A DNA stretch of 64,000 bases. It comes from Nocardioides sp. zg-DK7169. Lineage in GTDB: Bacteria > Actinomycetota > Actinomycetes > Propionibacteriales > Nocardioidaceae. Numbering within the stretch: position 1 is the stretch's first letter; every line of letters begins with the position of its first letter. Location of the stretch: contig NZ_JABJRA010000001.1 in NCBI RefSeq assembly GCF_013155365.1, forward strand, positions 1 through 64,000, written 5' to 3'. Below, piece by piece: positions 31,378-40,895 of the stretch. Both the position numbers and the translations under genes were made by a program. A model generated the notes under the pieces. The model did no database searches. It was not told the origin of the DNA and saw nothing but the letters and a program-made list of their open reading frames with translations.

Positions 31378-32696
31378 ATGGCCGACTCCGAGCTCCCCGA
31401 CTGCGACACCCCAGCCGCCGTGCTGGCGTTCGCACAGCGCCGCCGGGCCGCCGCCCAGCGGGCGGAGATCGGCGTCCTGGAGGCCGCTCTGGTGTGGGCG
31501 TCCATGCACCCCGAGGAGTCGGTCTCGACAGGCTCAACCGACGGGGCCGGCTCGACCAACGGGTTGGTGTTCGGCGAGCTCGCGGTGCCGCTGGCTGGCG
31601 AGGGGGCGCCGCTGGTGGCGGAGTTCGCCCCGATCGAGTTCGGCGCCGCTCTCGGCATGTCCACCGACTCCGCCCGGGCGCTCGTCGGTGACGCCCTCGA
31701 GCTCGCGCACCGGCTCACGCGCACCTGGAAGCTGGTCCGCGCCGGCCAGGTCCCGCTCTGGAAGGCCCGCCGACTCGCCCAGCTGACCACCACCCTGCCG
31801 CTGGACGGTGCGGACTTCGTCGACCGCCAGCTCGCCGCCTTCGTCGGCAGGATCGGCTGGGCTGCGATCGAGCGGCTCGTCGACCAGGCCCGCGTGATGT
31901 TCGACCCCGAGGCCGCGGAGAAGGACCGCCTCGCCGCGGCTGACGGGCGTCGCTTCGACGTGCACACCCGCGAGGCCACCCACGACGGCACCGTCCACGT
32001 CGAAGGGGTCCTCGACCTCGCCGACGCCCTCGACCTCGACACCGCGATCCGCCAGGGCGCCGAAGAACTCGCAGCGCTCGGGGCCACCGAGTCGGTGGAC
32101 GTGCGCCGCTCCATGGCCGCCGGTGAGCTCGCCCGGCGGCAACTGGCGTTCGACCTGCGGGCGAGACCCGCGACGGCGCCGCGTCGGTGGTGAAGCCGCG
32201 GCAGGTGGTCATCCACGTCCACCTCTCCGACGCCGCCATCTCCCGCGACGAGGCCGGCACCGCCCACGTGGAGGAGACCCGGTCCATCCTGTCGACCGAG
32301 CAGGTCCGCGAGTGGTGCGCCAACACCGACACGGCGGTGACGATCAAGCCGGTCATCGACCTCGACGCCCACCACCACACCGACGCCTACGCCGTCCCCG
32401 ACCGACTCACCGAGCAGGCCCGTCTCGCCCAACCGGTGTGCGCCTTCCCGTGGTGCGAACGACCCGCCCGGCGCTGCGACACCGACCACGTCGCCGCCCA
32501 CGGCGACGGCGGACCTACGTGCAGCTGCAACCTCGCACCGCTGTGCCGCCGACATCACCGGGCCTAGACCCACACCGCCTGGACCTACGACACCACCGAC
32601 GCCGCGACCTACCTCTGGCGCTCACCCCACGGGCTCCACCTGGTCAAGGACCACGGCACCACTCGACTCGTCACCGCCCACCCGCCCGACGAGTAG
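31378..32696 (+). pseudogene. DUF222/13E12-family HNH endonuclease, frameshifted copy
   Basis: Collinear with the intact gene at 39594. The first frame (31378-32193) encodes the DUF222 half. A one-base deletion near 32161-32176 (ARP here, AEAGDG in the intact gene) shifts the frame. The second frame continues the protein from the VVKPRQVVIHVHL segment. A TAG at 32565-32567 replaces the AAG of RAKTH, just after the HNH motif. The remaining codons still end at the equivalent TAG, 32694-32696. An insertion near 31521-31562 carries the GGTCTCGACAGGCTCAACC repeat in place of a short variable segment. Two independent disabling changes mean it is no longer functional. Confidence 0.9.
31521..31539. 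repeat. Dispersed GGTCGAG-type repeat, copy b, inside the HNH pseudogene
   Basis: GGTCTCGACAGGCTCAACC is the reverse-complement orientation of the repeats at 31265 and 39505, with a few changes. It is embedded in a segment where the intact gene has unrelated codons (ESV then DATPMTG). It looks like an insertion of an extragenic-type repeat into coding sequence that stayed in frame. Confidence 0.55.
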
Positions 32697-33024
32697 ATCG
32701 ACCGCCCCGGACCCCGGCAGCACCCCGCTGGCGGGGCACCGGCACGCGTGGCCCCGGGTCAGGGGACGCAGCTCACGACCGGCGACGACCGCTGCGGCCA
32801 GCGCAGTGCGTACCAGCGGGTGTCCTTCTCGTGCAGCACGTGGCCGCGACCGTCGACCGCGTCGGCCACCGTGGGAGAGCAACCGTTGCCGCCCCGCGAC
32901 CGCCTTCGACCCGCCCTCGACCGAGGTGTCGGCCGACACCCGCTCAGGTGGTGTGGACCCTCCGGACACGACGACGCCCCCGGCTCGAGGAGCCGGGGGC
33001 GTCAGGTGATGACGAGGTGAGCTC
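32697..33024. other. Gene-free stretch after the HNH pseudogene
   Basis: The first 28 bp are the conserved 3' flank of the HNH repeat family. On the minus strand, from about 32890 to a TGA at 32759-32761, an open frame without a good start reads GNGCSPTVADAVDGRG, then HVLHEKDTRWYALRWP and QRSSPVVSCVP. It looks like the C-terminal end of an unidentified protein. The nusB terminator occupies 32973-33003. No complete gene is seen. Confidence 0.5.
32973..33003 (-). terminator. Strong hairpin terminator after nusB
   Basis: GACGCCCCCGGCTC (32973-32986) and GAGCCGGGGGCGTC (32990-33003) form a perfect 14-bp stem with a GAG loop. It lies 22 bp past the nusB stop and is the clearest intrinsic terminator in the window. 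No T-run follows, as is common in very GC-rich genomes. Confidence 0.8.
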
Positions 33025-33429
33025 TCAGAGCTCGGACTTCTTGCGCATCAGGTTGCCGAGCACGCCGTTGACGAACTGCGGCGACTCGTCGGTCGAGAGG
33101 TCGCGGACCAGCGCCATCGCCTCGGAGACCGCGACGGCGTCGGGGACGTCGTCGGCGTAGAGCAGCTCGAAGAGGCCCAGGCGCAGCACGTTGCGGTCGA
33201 CGGCCGGCATCCGCCCCAGCGTCCAGCCCTCGGAGTACTCCGAGAGCAGGGCGTCGATGCGCTCCTGGTGCTCGATCACGCCCCGCACCAGGGTCACGGT
33301 GTAGGGGTTCGTCGGAGCCTCGCCGTCCGCGATCGCGCGGTCGAGCGCATCGTTCGGCGACTCGCCCCGCATGTCGGAGGCGTAGAGGATGTCGAGCGCC
33401 CGCTTGCGGGCCTTGGAGCGAGCAGCCAT
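33025..33429 (-). CDS. nusB: Transcription antitermination factor NusB
   Basis: All-helical RNA-binding protein of 134 residues that joins NusE and boxA RNA for rRNA antitermination. Landmarks: SKARKRALDILYASDMRG at the N-terminus, LVRGVIEHQERIDALL, PAVDRNVLRLGLFELLY and FVNGVLGNLMRK. Its ATG overlaps the efp stop by 4 nt, giving the usual efp-nusB pair. Confidence 0.95.
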   Translation of the reverse strand: MAARSKARKRALDILYASDMRGESPNDALDRAIADGEAPTNPYTVTLVRGVIEHQERIDALLSEYSEGWTLGRMPAVDRNVLRLGLFELLYADDVPDAVAVSEAMALVRDLSTDESPQFVNGVLGNLMRKKSEL

Positions 33430-33992
33430 CAGCTGGTGACACGCCCCAGGTAGGAGGAGTCGCGGGTGTCGACCTTGATCTTCTCGCCGGTGGTGATGAA
33501 CAGCGGGACCTGCACGGTGGCGCCGGTCTCGACCGTCGCGGGCTTGGTGCCGCCGGTGGAGCGGTCGCCCTGCATGCCGGGCTCGGTGTAGGTGACCTCG
33601 AGCTCGACCGAGGCCGGGAGCTCGACGTACAGTACGCGGCCGTCGTTGGTGGCGACGATCGCCTCCTGGTTCTCCAGGAGGAAGTCGCTGGCCTTGCCGA
33701 CGACCTCGGGGGCGATCTCGAGCTGGTCGTAGCTCTGGATGTCCATGAAGACGTACGACGTGCCGTCGTTGTAGAGGTACTGCATGGTCCGCTTGTCGAC
33801 GTTCGCGGTCTCGACCTTGGTGCCCGCGTTGAAGGTCTTGTCGACGGTCTTGCCGGACTCGACGTTCTTGAGCTTCGTACGCACGAACGCCGGGCCCTTG
33901 CCGGGCTTGACGTGCTGGAACTCCACGACGGCCCAGAGCTGCCCGTCGATGTTGAGAACCATGCCGTTCTTCAGGTCGTTGGTCGTAGCCAT
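33429..33992 (-). CDS. efp: Elongation factor P
   Basis: Three-domain tRNA-mimic of 187 residues that rescues ribosomes stalled at polyproline. Domain I carries KPGKGPAF with Lys32 at the tip. This palindromic PGKGP loop is characteristic of actinobacterial EF-P, where the lysine acts without modification; no modification gene is nearby. Domains II/III include [13 protein letters not shown] and the conserved end [13 protein letters not shown]. Start ATG 33992 begins [10 protein letters not shown]; the longer frame to 34052 is rejected. Confidence 0.96.
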   Translation of the reverse strand: MATTNDLKNGMVLNIDGQLWAVVEFQHVKPGKGPAFVRTKLKNVESGKTVDKTFNAGTKVETANVDKRTMQYLYNDGTSYVFMDIQSYDQLEIAPEVVGKASDFLLENQEAIVATNDGRVLYVELPASVELEVTYTEPGMQGDRSTGGTKPATVETGATVQVPLFITTGEKIKVDTRDSSYLGRVTS

Positions 33993-34179
33993 GCGCGCGT
34001 TGTCAGCCTTCGTCTCGCCGGATCGGATGTCTCTCGGCCAGTGGCCGGGCAACAGCCCGTCATTCTAACGGGACGGGCCGGTACGGCGTGAGCCGGCGGG
34101 CTCCCCGCCCGCTCAGATCCCCCAGAGCGCGCCCACGTGGCGACCCGGCGACCGCGCCCGTCGACCCCCTGCGCCGCCG

Positions 34180-35691
34180 TCAGTCCTTCGCCGCCGCGGC
34201 CTCGTTGCGGGCGGCCTCCGCCTCGCGCAGGCCGAGCCGGCTGTGGCGGCGGCCGTAGACGAAGTACATGACCACGCCCAGCGCCATCCAGACCCCGAAC
34301 CGCACCCAGGTCTCGCCCTGCAGGTTGAGCATCAGGTAGAAGCACAGCAGGGTGGCCAGCACCGCGACCAGGGGCGCGACCGGCGTGCGGAAGGCCCGCG
34401 GCAGGTCCGGGCGCGTGCGGCGCAGGATCACCACGCCGATGCTGACCAGGATGAACGCGAACAGGGTGCCGATGTTGACCAGCGAGGCCAGCGTCGCCAG
34501 GTCGACGAAACCGGCGATGGCGGCAACCGCGAGGCCGGTGATCAGCGTGATCCGGTGCGGGGTGCCGTACGTGGGGTGCACCTGGGCGAGCTTGCGCGGC
34601 AGCAGGCCGTCGCGAGCCATGGCGAAGGCGATGCGGCTCTGGCCGAGCATCAGGATCATCGCGACCACGATCAGTCCGATGCAGGCACCCACCGAGATCA
34701 GGTCGCCCATCCAGGAGACCCCCGCCGCGTCGAAGGCCGTCGCCAGCGGCGCAGTGTCGTCGGGGTCGATCTCGCGGTAGTCCTGCACGCCGGTGACGAC
34801 CAGCGCGACCGCGGCGTACAGCACCGCGACGATGGCCAGGGAGCCCAGGATGCCGATCGGAACGTCACGCTTGGGGTTGCGCGCCTCCTCCGCGGTCGTC
34901 GCGACCACGTCGAAGCCGATGAAGGCGAAGAACACGATCGAGGCGCCGGCGATCACGCCGCCGATGCCGAAGACCGCCGGCTCGATCCCGAGCAGGCTCG
35001 TGATCAGCGGGAGCTGCAGGAAGCCGCCCTCCGACGCCGGCGTCGGCTCCGACGGCGGGATGAACGGGATCCAGTTGTCCACGTCGACCAGCGAGATGCC
35101 GACGACGATGACGACCGCGACGACGGCGAGCTTGATCGCCACGACGATCTGGTTGACCCGGCTGGACAGCTTGGTGCCGCGCATCAGCAGCCCCATCACC
35201 AGCAGGGCGAGCACGATCGCGGGGAGGTCGACCCACCCCTCGGCCGCGGAGCCCAGCTCGCGCGGGACCTCGAACGGCGTACCGTCCAGGATGTTCTGGA
35301 GGTAGCCCGAGAAGCTCACCGACAGCGCGGAGGCGCCGATGGTGAACTCCAGCGCCAGGTCCCAGCCGATGATCCAGGCGATGAACTCACCGAACGTCGC
35401 ATAGCTGAAGGTGTACGCACTGCCGGCGACCGGCACCGTCGAGGCGAACTCGGCGTAGCACAGCGCGGCGAGGCCGCACGCGACCGCGGCGATGAGGAAC
35501 GAGAGGGCGAGGGCCGGGCCGGAGTTGGTGGCGGCGACCTGGCCGGTGAGCACGAAGATCCCCGCGCCGACGACCACGCCGACGCCGAAGACGACGAGGT
35601 CGAGCGCCCCGAGGTCTTTTCGGAGCTTGGTGTCGGGGTCGTCGGTGTCCTGGATCGACTGCTCGATCGACTTCGTGCGGAAGAGGCTCAC
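34180..35691 (-). CDS. APC-superfamily amino acid permease (cationic amino acid transporter type)
   Basis: 503 residues, about 12 transmembrane helices. The first helix holds the APC motif GVGVVVGAGIFVLTGQVA. Later landmarks are VPVAGSAYTFSYATFGEFIAWIIGW in pieces, FFAFIGFDVVATTAEEARNPKRDVP, and FAMARDGLLPRKLAQVHP. These match the YfnA/CAT-like group, which takes up basic or neutral amino acids by H+ or Na+ coupling; the exact substrate is unknown. Start is GTG 35691, preceded by AAGGA. Neighbours give no pathway hint. Confidence 0.88.
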   Translation of the reverse strand: MSLFRTKSIEQSIQDTDDPDTKLRKDLGALDLVVFGVGVVVGAGIFVLTGQVAATNSGPALALSFLIAAVACGLAALCYAEFASTVPVAGSAYTFSYATFGEFIAWIIGWDLALEFTIGASALSVSFSGYLQNILDGTPFEVPRELGSAAEGWVDLPAIVLALLVMGLLMRGTKLSSRVNQIVVAIKLAVVAVVIVVGISLVDVDNWIPFIPPSEPTPASEGGFLQLPLITSLLGIEPAVFGIGGVIAGASIVFFAFIGFDVVATTAEEARNPKRDVPIGILGSLAIVAVLYAAVALVVTGVQDYREIDPDDTAPLATAFDAAGVSWMGDLISVGACIGLIVVAMILMLGQSRIAFAMARDGLLPRKLAQVHPTYGTPHRITLITGLAVAAIAGFVDLATLASLVNIGTLFAFILVSIGVVILRRTRPDLPRAFRTPVAPLVAVLATLLCFYLMLNLQGETWVRFGVWMALGVVMYFVYGRRHSRLGLREAEAARNEAAAAKD

Positions 35692-35762
35692 CGGTCCTTG
35701 ATACCCCGCTCGGGGCCTGCCCACCACACCCGACGCCCTGGAGAAGCCGTGTGGGGCACCTC

Positions 35763-37022
35763 TCAGGAGTACGTCGTGCGGATCAGCCGGGCCGCCTCCG
35801 CGGCGAGCTCGCGCGGCGTGGTGTCGAACATGCGCGCGAGGAGCCGCGGCATCGGGGTCCCGTCCTGCCCGGCGGCGTCCAGCAGCGCGAACGGCGCGTC
35901 CGGGCCGTGCCGTCGGGCGAGCGCCTCGACGGCCCACCACGACAGCGCGTAGCTCAGAGCCGAGTCGGCGCCGTTGAAGTCCTCGTCGCGCGGCAGCCAC
36001 CGGAACCCGGCATGCGCGGCGCCCACCGCCGCGGTCACCAGCCGACGCTCCTCGAGCGGCATCGGCTGCACGGAGACGTACTCCGCGATCCCCTCGCTGA
36101 GCCAGACGGGTGCGGCGTCGTCGCGCTCCGCCACGGCCACGTGGGTGATCTCGTGGCGCACCAGCCGGTCGCGCTCCGCGCCGGCGGCGAGGAGCATCCG
36201 CGGGTGCAGCACGAACCGGGTCGCGGCGAGGGTGGGGTCGTCCGGGGCGGCCGCCACCGGGAAGGCCAGCCCGTCGAGGTCGCCCAGCCCCCCGCCGCCC
36301 GGGCGCGGCAGCGCGCGCAGGAACTCCTCGCCGGACAGCGCGTAGACCACGACCGTGCGCGACCAGCCGTAGGGCACGTGCGCGGAGACGTCGAGGATGC
36401 CGTCCTCGACCGAGGCGATCAGGTCCGGCGCGGCGGCCACGCTGTCCGCGTCGAAGATGCCCAACACCCCGTGGCCCGAGCGCACCACCACCGGTCCGCT
36501 GTCCCAGGGCTCGGGGCGGACCCCTGCACGCCGCTCCCACTCCGGGTCGGAGACCGAGGCGAGCCGGTAGCGCCCGGCCCGGGCCGGGACGAAGCGGAAC
36601 CGGTCACGGGTGACGACCGGCACCGCGTCGTACCCCTCGAGCTGGAGGTGGAGCTCGACGGTGAGCCAGTAGGCGTCCCCCTCGCGCACCAGGTCGGCCC
36701 GGTCGAAGGTGTAGCGGTAGTCCGCGATCGGCAGCTGGCGCAGGTTCTCGAAGCGGGTCAGCTGCTGCTCGCGCAGCCTCGGGCGCTGGGCGAGCTGGCG
36801 CAGGAAGGCCGCCCGGTCCCCGCGTCGTACGGCGGCGGCACGGCGTTCCAGGACGCCGGTGAGCCCGGCGACCACGTCCTGGGGCACGGCGGCGGGCCGG
36901 TCGGCCTCGTCGCGGTCGTCGCCCAGCAGCGAGCAGGCCGGCAGCAGGCCCCCGATCAGGAGGACCAGCAGCAGGAGAGGAGCGAGAGTGCGGAGTCGCT
37001 CAGCTGGGACGGTCGGCATCAA
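35763..37022 (-). CDS. Putative lipoprotein metallopeptidase (gluzincin-like)
   Basis: 419 residues with a signal sequence ([14 protein letters not shown]) and lipobox LPAC at Cys30. The mature protein has an NTF2-like or unknown domain (50-160). A C-terminal domain carries HEITH at 290-294 and Glu310 in WLSEGIAEY, 16 residues on; this is the HExxH...E arrangement of gluzincin zinc peptidases. It would act at the outer face of the membrane. Substrate unknown. The start overlaps the end of dxs by about 20 nt, so it is translated downstream of dxs. Confidence 0.78.
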   Translation of the reverse strand: MMPTVPAERLRTLAPLLLLVLLIGGLLPACSLLGDDRDEADRPAAVPQDVVAGLTGVLERRAAAVRRGDRAAFLRQLAQRPRLREQQLTRFENLRQLPIADYRYTFDRADLVREGDAYWLTVELHLQLEGYDAVPVVTRDRFRFVPARAGRYRLASVSDPEWERRAGVRPEPWDSGPVVVRSGHGVLGIFDADSVAAAPDLIASVEDGILDVSAHVPYGWSRTVVVYALSGEEFLRALPRPGGGGLGDLDGLAFPVAAAPDDPTLAATRFVLHPRMLLAAGAERDRLVRHEITHVAVAERDDAAPVWLSEGIAEYVSVQPMPLEERRLVTAAVGAAHAGFRWLPRDEDFNGADSALSYALSWWAVEALARRHGPDAPFALLDAAGQDGTPMPRLLARMFDTTPRELAAEAARLIRTTYS

Positions 37023-38937
37023 CAGGTGAACGATCCGTGACCGCCGAGGTCATGGTGTCACCCGAGGCGCCGGCCTGCGTGGACATGTCCTCCACGATGC
37101 CGCGGGCGATCGCCTGGGCGGTCAGCCCGACCCGCTCGAGGATCGCCGCCCGCTTGGCGTGGGCGAGGAACTCCTGGGGGATGCCGTGGAGACGGAACGG
37201 CGTGGAGACGCCGGCATCGTTGAGGGTCTGCAGGATCGTGGCGCCGACACCGCCGACCCGGCCGTTGTCCTCGATGCTCACCACGAGGCGGTGCTCGCGG
37301 GCGAGGTCGACGATCGCGGGATCGACCGGCTTGACCCAGCGCGGGTCGACGACGGTGACGCCGATGCCCTGGTCGACCAGGCGCCCGGCGACGTCGACGG
37401 CCGTCTCGGCCATCGCGCCGACGGCGACGACCAGCACGTCCTTGGTCCCGGAGCGCACCAGGACGTCGCAGCCGCCGGCCTTGCCGACCGCCTCGATGTC
37501 CGCGGGCGGCGGGCCCTTGGGGAAGCGCACGACCGTCGGCGCGTCGTCGACCAGGACGGCCTCGTCGAGGAGCTCGCGCAGCCGCTGGGCGTCGCGCGGC
37601 GCGGCGAGGCGCAGCCCGGGCACGAGCTGGAGGAAGGACATGTCCCACATGCCGTTGTGGCTCGCGCCGTCGTCGCCGGTCACGCCGGCGCGGTCGAGCA
37701 CGAAGGTGACGCCGCAGCGGTGCAGCGCGACGTCCATCAGCACCTGGTCGAAGGCACGGTTGAGGAAGGTGGCGTAGACGGCGACCACCGGGTGCAGGCC
37801 GCCCATCGCGAGGCCCGCGGCGGAGGTCGCGGCGTGCTGCTCGGCGATGCCGACGTCGAAGGTGCGCTCGGGGAAGCGAGCCTGGAACTTGTCGAGCCCG
37901 ACCGGGTGCATCATCGCCGCGGTGATCGCGACGACGTCCTTGCGGCGCTGCCCGAGGTGGACCATCTCCTCAGCGAAGACGTCGGTCCAGATCCGACCCC
38001 GCGCGCGCTCCTCGCCGGTCTCGATGTCGAAGGGCTGGGGGCTGTGGAACTGGTCGGCCTCGTGGCGCTCCGCGGCGTCGTAGCCGAAGCCCTTGCGGGT
38101 GATCGCGTGCACGATGACCGGCCCGCCGAAGCGCTTGGCCTGGGTCAGGGCCTGCTCCATGGCGGCGCGGTCGTGGCCGTCGACCGGGCCGACGTACTTC
38201 AGGCCGAGGTCCTCGAAGAGGCCCTGCGGGGCGAGGGCGTCCTTGAGCCCCTTCTTCATCGCGTGCAGCGCGTCGTACGTCGCGGGTCCGACGCCGGGCA
38301 CGGCGTTGAGGCGCTTCTTCACCGCGTCGAGCACCTGCTCGTAGCGCGGGTTCGTGCGCAGCGTGGTGAGGGCGTTGGCGAGCCCGCCGATGGTCGGGGT
38401 GTAGGAGCGGCCGTTGTCGTTGACGACGATCACGAGACGCGAGTCGCGCGCGATGGCGATGTTGTTCAGCGCCTCCCACGCCATGCCGCCGGTGAGCGCA
38501 CCGTCGCCGATGACCGCGACGACGTGGCGGCCCTCGCCACGGATGGCGTAGGCCTTGGCCAGGCCGTCGGCGTAGCTGAGCGCGGTGGAGGCGTGGGAGT
38601 TCTCGACCAGGTCGTGCTCGGACTCGGCCTGGCTCGGGTAGCCCGACAGCCCGCCCTCGGTGCGCAGCCCGGCGAAGTCGCCGACGCGCCCGGTGAGCAG
38701 CTTGTGCACGTAGGACTGGTGGCCGGTGTCGAGGACCACCCGGTCGTGCGGGGAGTCGAAGACCCGGTGGATCGCGATCGTCAGCTCGACGACGCCCAGG
38801 TTGGGACCGAGATGACCACCGCTGAGCGAGGTGGTCCGCACCATGAGGTCGCGTACCTCCGTCGCCAGCGCCGAGAGCTGGTCGTCGGAGAGGCCGCGCA
38901 GATCGCGCGGTCCCGTGATCGACTCGAGGAGACCCAT
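37000..38937 (-). CDS. dxs: 1-Deoxy-D-xylulose-5-phosphate synthase
   Basis: Thiamine-diphosphate enzyme that makes DXP from pyruvate and glyceraldehyde 3-phosphate, the entry to the MEP isoprenoid pathway. The 645 residues contain [35 protein letters not shown] in pieces, and the ThDP motif [16 protein letters not shown]. The transketolase-like middle has [14 protein letters not shown], and the C-terminal domain [13 protein letters not shown]. The tail past AIARGIVED is variable. Start is ATG 38937. Confidence 0.96.
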   Translation of the reverse strand: MGLLESITGPRDLRGLSDDQLSALATEVRDLMVRTTSLSGGHLGPNLGVVELTIAIHRVFDSPHDRVVLDTGHQSYVHKLLTGRVGDFAGLRTEGGLSGYPSQAESEHDLVENSHASTALSYADGLAKAYAIRGEGRHVVAVIGDGALTGGMAWEALNNIAIARDSRLVIVVNDNGRSYTPTIGGLANALTTLRTNPRYEQVLDAVKKRLNAVPGVGPATYDALHAMKKGLKDALAPQGLFEDLGLKYVGPVDGHDRAAMEQALTQAKRFGGPVIVHAITRKGFGYDAAERHEADQFHSPQPFDIETGEERARGRIWTDVFAEEMVHLGQRRKDVVAITAAMMHPVGLDKFQARFPERTFDVGIAEQHAATSAAGLAMGGLHPVVAVYATFLNRAFDQVLMDVALHRCGVTFVLDRAGVTGDDGASHNGMWDMSFLQLVPGLRLAAPRDAQRLRELLDEAVLVDDAPTVVRFPKGPPPADIEAVGKAGGCDVLVRSGTKDVLVVAVGAMAETAVDVAGRLVDQGIGVTVVDPRWVKPVDPAIVDLAREHRLVVSIEDNGRVGGVGATILQTLNDAGVSTPFRLHGIPQEFLAHAKRAAILERVGLTAQAIARGIVEDMSTQAGASGDTMTSAVTDRSPVDADRPS

Positions 38938-39013
38938 GCCCGTCACAATAGATGGTGGCCACGAGCGAGCCGTGATCGCTGGGCCGCGCCCCTCGCCGTG
39001 GCCGTTGCCGGGC

Positions 39014-39442
39014 TCACGCACACGGGCCGGCGTACTCCGCAGAGTCCAGGAACTCCGGAACGATCCGGCTCGCCGACGCGGTGAGCGGCAGCTCACGGGC
39101 CCGGGCCGGCTCCACGAACACGATCCGGCGGCCCTCGCCGACGACGATGTCGGCATCGTCCGCCTCCGTCGCGCCGACGTAGACGTGCACGGCGTCCACG
39201 GAGTCGTAGGCGCGGTGGTAGACCTCGAACGTGCGCCAGGCACGCAGCGCCGGAGGCGCCAGGACCAGGCCGGTCTCCTCGGCCAGCTCGCGGTACGCCG
39301 CCGCCTCGACCTGCTCCCCCGGGTCGACGTGCCCGCCCGGCAGGCCCCACCGCTCCGGGTCGATCAGCGCGTGCTCGTCGCGCTCCTGCAACAGCAGCCG
39401 GCCCGCTGGGTCGATCAGAAGGACTGAGGCGAATCGGCGCAT
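39014..39442 (-). CDS. NUDIX hydrolase
   Basis: 142 residues. The NUDIX box starts at GGHVDPGEQ and continues [13 protein letters not shown], matching GX5EX7REUXEEXGU exactly. The family hydrolyses nucleoside diphosphates linked to another group. WGLPGG before the box resembles MutT-like and ADP-ribose-type hydrolases, but the substrate is not predictable. Start ATG 39442. It faces the SOS-type HNH gene across 151 bp. Confidence 0.88.
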   Translation of the reverse strand: MRRFASVLLIDPAGRLLLQERDEHALIDPERWGLPGGHVDPGEQVEAAAYRELAEETGLVLAPPALRAWRTFEVYHRAYDSVDAVHVYVGATEADDADIVVGEGRRIVFVEPARARELPLTASASRIVPEFLDSAEYAGPCA

Positions 39443-39504
39443 GGCGCCGAATGTAGTGGGGCGGTGCCGGCCGTTCCGTGCCGCCGGCCCGAGCGGGGGC
39501 CGTC

Positions 39505-39523
39505 GGTCGAGCTCGTCGAGACC
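39505..39523. repeat. Dispersed GGTCGAG-type repeat, copy c
   Basis: GGTCGAGCTCGTCGAGACC, an imperfect palindrome, lies 42 bp before the -35 box of the intact HNH gene. The related copies are at 31265-31282 and 31521-31539. Confidence 0.55.
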
Positions 39524-39559
39524 ACCGCCGAGCCGCCGGAAAACCGGTGGAGAAACTCC

Positions 39560-39588
39560 TTGTCGTCGAACGTACGTTCGAGTAAGAT
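39560..39588 (+). promoter_or_regulatory. SOS promoter of the intact HNH gene: -35, LexA box, -10
   Basis: TTGTCG (39560-39565) and TAAGAT (39583-39588) are separated by 17 bp. The spacer contains the perfect 16-bp palindrome TCGAACGTACGTTCGA (39566-39581), which fits the LexA consensus CGAACRNRYGTTYG at every fixed position. A LexA dimer there would occlude the promoter completely. The ATG starts only 5 bp after the -10 box, so the transcript is probably leaderless. Confidence 0.85.
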
Positions 39589-39593
39589 GAGGC

Positions 39594-40895
39594 ATGGCCT
39601 CCCCCGAACTCCCCGACTGCGACACCCCAGCCGCCGTGCTGGCGTTCGCACAGCGCCGCAGGGCCGCCGCCCAGCGGGCGGAGATCGACGTCCTTGAGGC
39701 CGCGCTGGTGTGGGCGGCGATGCACCCCGAGGAGTCGGTCGCCGACGCGACACCGATGACCGGACTGGTGTTCGGCGAGCTTGCCGTCCCGCTCGCGGGC
39801 GAGGGGGCACCGCTGGTGGCGGAGTTCGCACCCATGGAGTTCGGCGCCGCCCTGGGCATGTCGACCGACTCCGCCCGAGCGCTGGTCGGTGACGCGCTCG
39901 AGCTGGCGCACCGGCTGAAGCGCACGTGGAAGCTGGTCCGCGCCGGCAGGGTGCCGCTCTGGAAGGCGCGGCGCCTTGCGCAGCTGACCACCACCCTGCC
40001 GTTGGATGGTGCGGAGTTCGTGGACCGCCAGCTCGCCGCCTTCGTCGGGAAGATCAGCTGGGCAGCGATCGAGCGCCTCGTCGACCAGGCCCGCGTCACC
40101 TTCGACCCCGAGAGCGCCGACAAGCAGCGCCGCGAAGCCGCAGACGCACGTCGGTTCGACCTCCACACCGACCAGGCGACCCACGAGGGCACCGTCCACG
40201 TCGAAGGCGTCCTCGACCTCGCCGACGCGATCGACCTCGACACCGCGATCCGCCAAGGCGCGGAGGAGCTCGCGACCCTCGGGTCGACCGAGTCCCTCGG
40301 CGTACGCCGCTCGATGGCCGCCGGCGAGCTCGCCCGACGCCAGCTCGCCTTCGACCTCCGGGCAGAAGCCGGCGACGGCGCCGCATCGGTGGTGAAGCCC
40401 CGCCAGGTCGTCATCCACGTCCACCTCTCGCACGCCGCGATCTCCCGCAACGAGGCTGGCATCGCACACGTGGACGAGACCCGATCCATCGTGTCCACCG
40501 AGCAGGTCCGCCACTGGTGCAGCGGCGACGCCCAGGTCGTGATCAAGCCGGTCATCGACCTCGAGGCCCACCACCACACCGACGCCTACGCGATCCCCGA
40601 CCGGTTGGTCGAGCAGTCCCGCCTGACCCAGCCGGTCTGCGCGTTCCCATGGTGCGAGCGGCCAGCCCGCCGCTGCGACACCGACCACGTCACCGCCCAC
40701 GGTGACGGCGGGCCGACGTGCAGCTGCAACCTCGCCCCGCTCTGCCGACGACACCATCGGGCCAAGACCCACACGGCGTGGACCTACGACACCACCGACG
40801 CGGCCACCTACCTCTGGCGATCACCCCACGGCCTGCACCTCGTGAAAGAGAGCGGCGAGACCCGGCTCGTCTGCGCCCACCCACCCGACGAGTAG
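39594..40895 (+). CDS. DUF222/13E12-family HNH endonuclease, intact copy
   Basis: 433 residues. The N-terminal two thirds are the helical DUF222 domain (AVLAFAQRRRAAAQRAEID, FGAALGMSTDSARALVGDALELAHRL in pieces, WKARRLAQLTTTL). The C-terminal HNH domain at about 347-392 has the zinc pair CAFPWC, DTDHV, CNLAPLC and RRHHR, giving His-Asn-His. The protein is of the mycobacterial REP13E12 type, a dispersed family; two further damaged copies lie in this window. Control by LexA is strongly suggested by its promoter. The biological substrate is unknown. A neutral or selfish repeat is possible, as is a damage-induced nuclease. Confidence 0.92.
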   Translation: MASPELPDCDTPAAVLAFAQRRRAAAQRAEIDVLEAALVWAAMHPEESVADATPMTGLVFGELAVPLAGEGAPLVAEFAPMEFGAALGMSTDSARALVGDALELAHRLKRTWKLVRAGRVPLWKARRLAQLTTTLPLDGAEFVDRQLAAFVGKISWAAIERLVDQARVTFDPESADKQRREAADARRFDLHTDQATHEGTVHVEGVLDLADAIDLDTAIRQGAEELATLGSTESLGVRRSMAAGELARRQLAFDLRAEAGDGAASVVKPRQVVIHVHLSHAAISRNEAGIAHVDETRSIVSTEQVRHWCSGDAQVVIKPVIDLEAHHHTDAYAIPDRLVEQSRLTQPVCAFPWCERPARRCDTDHVTAHGDGGPTCSCNLAPLCRRHHRAKTHTAWTYDTTDAATYLWRSPHGLHLVKESGETRLVCAHPPDE

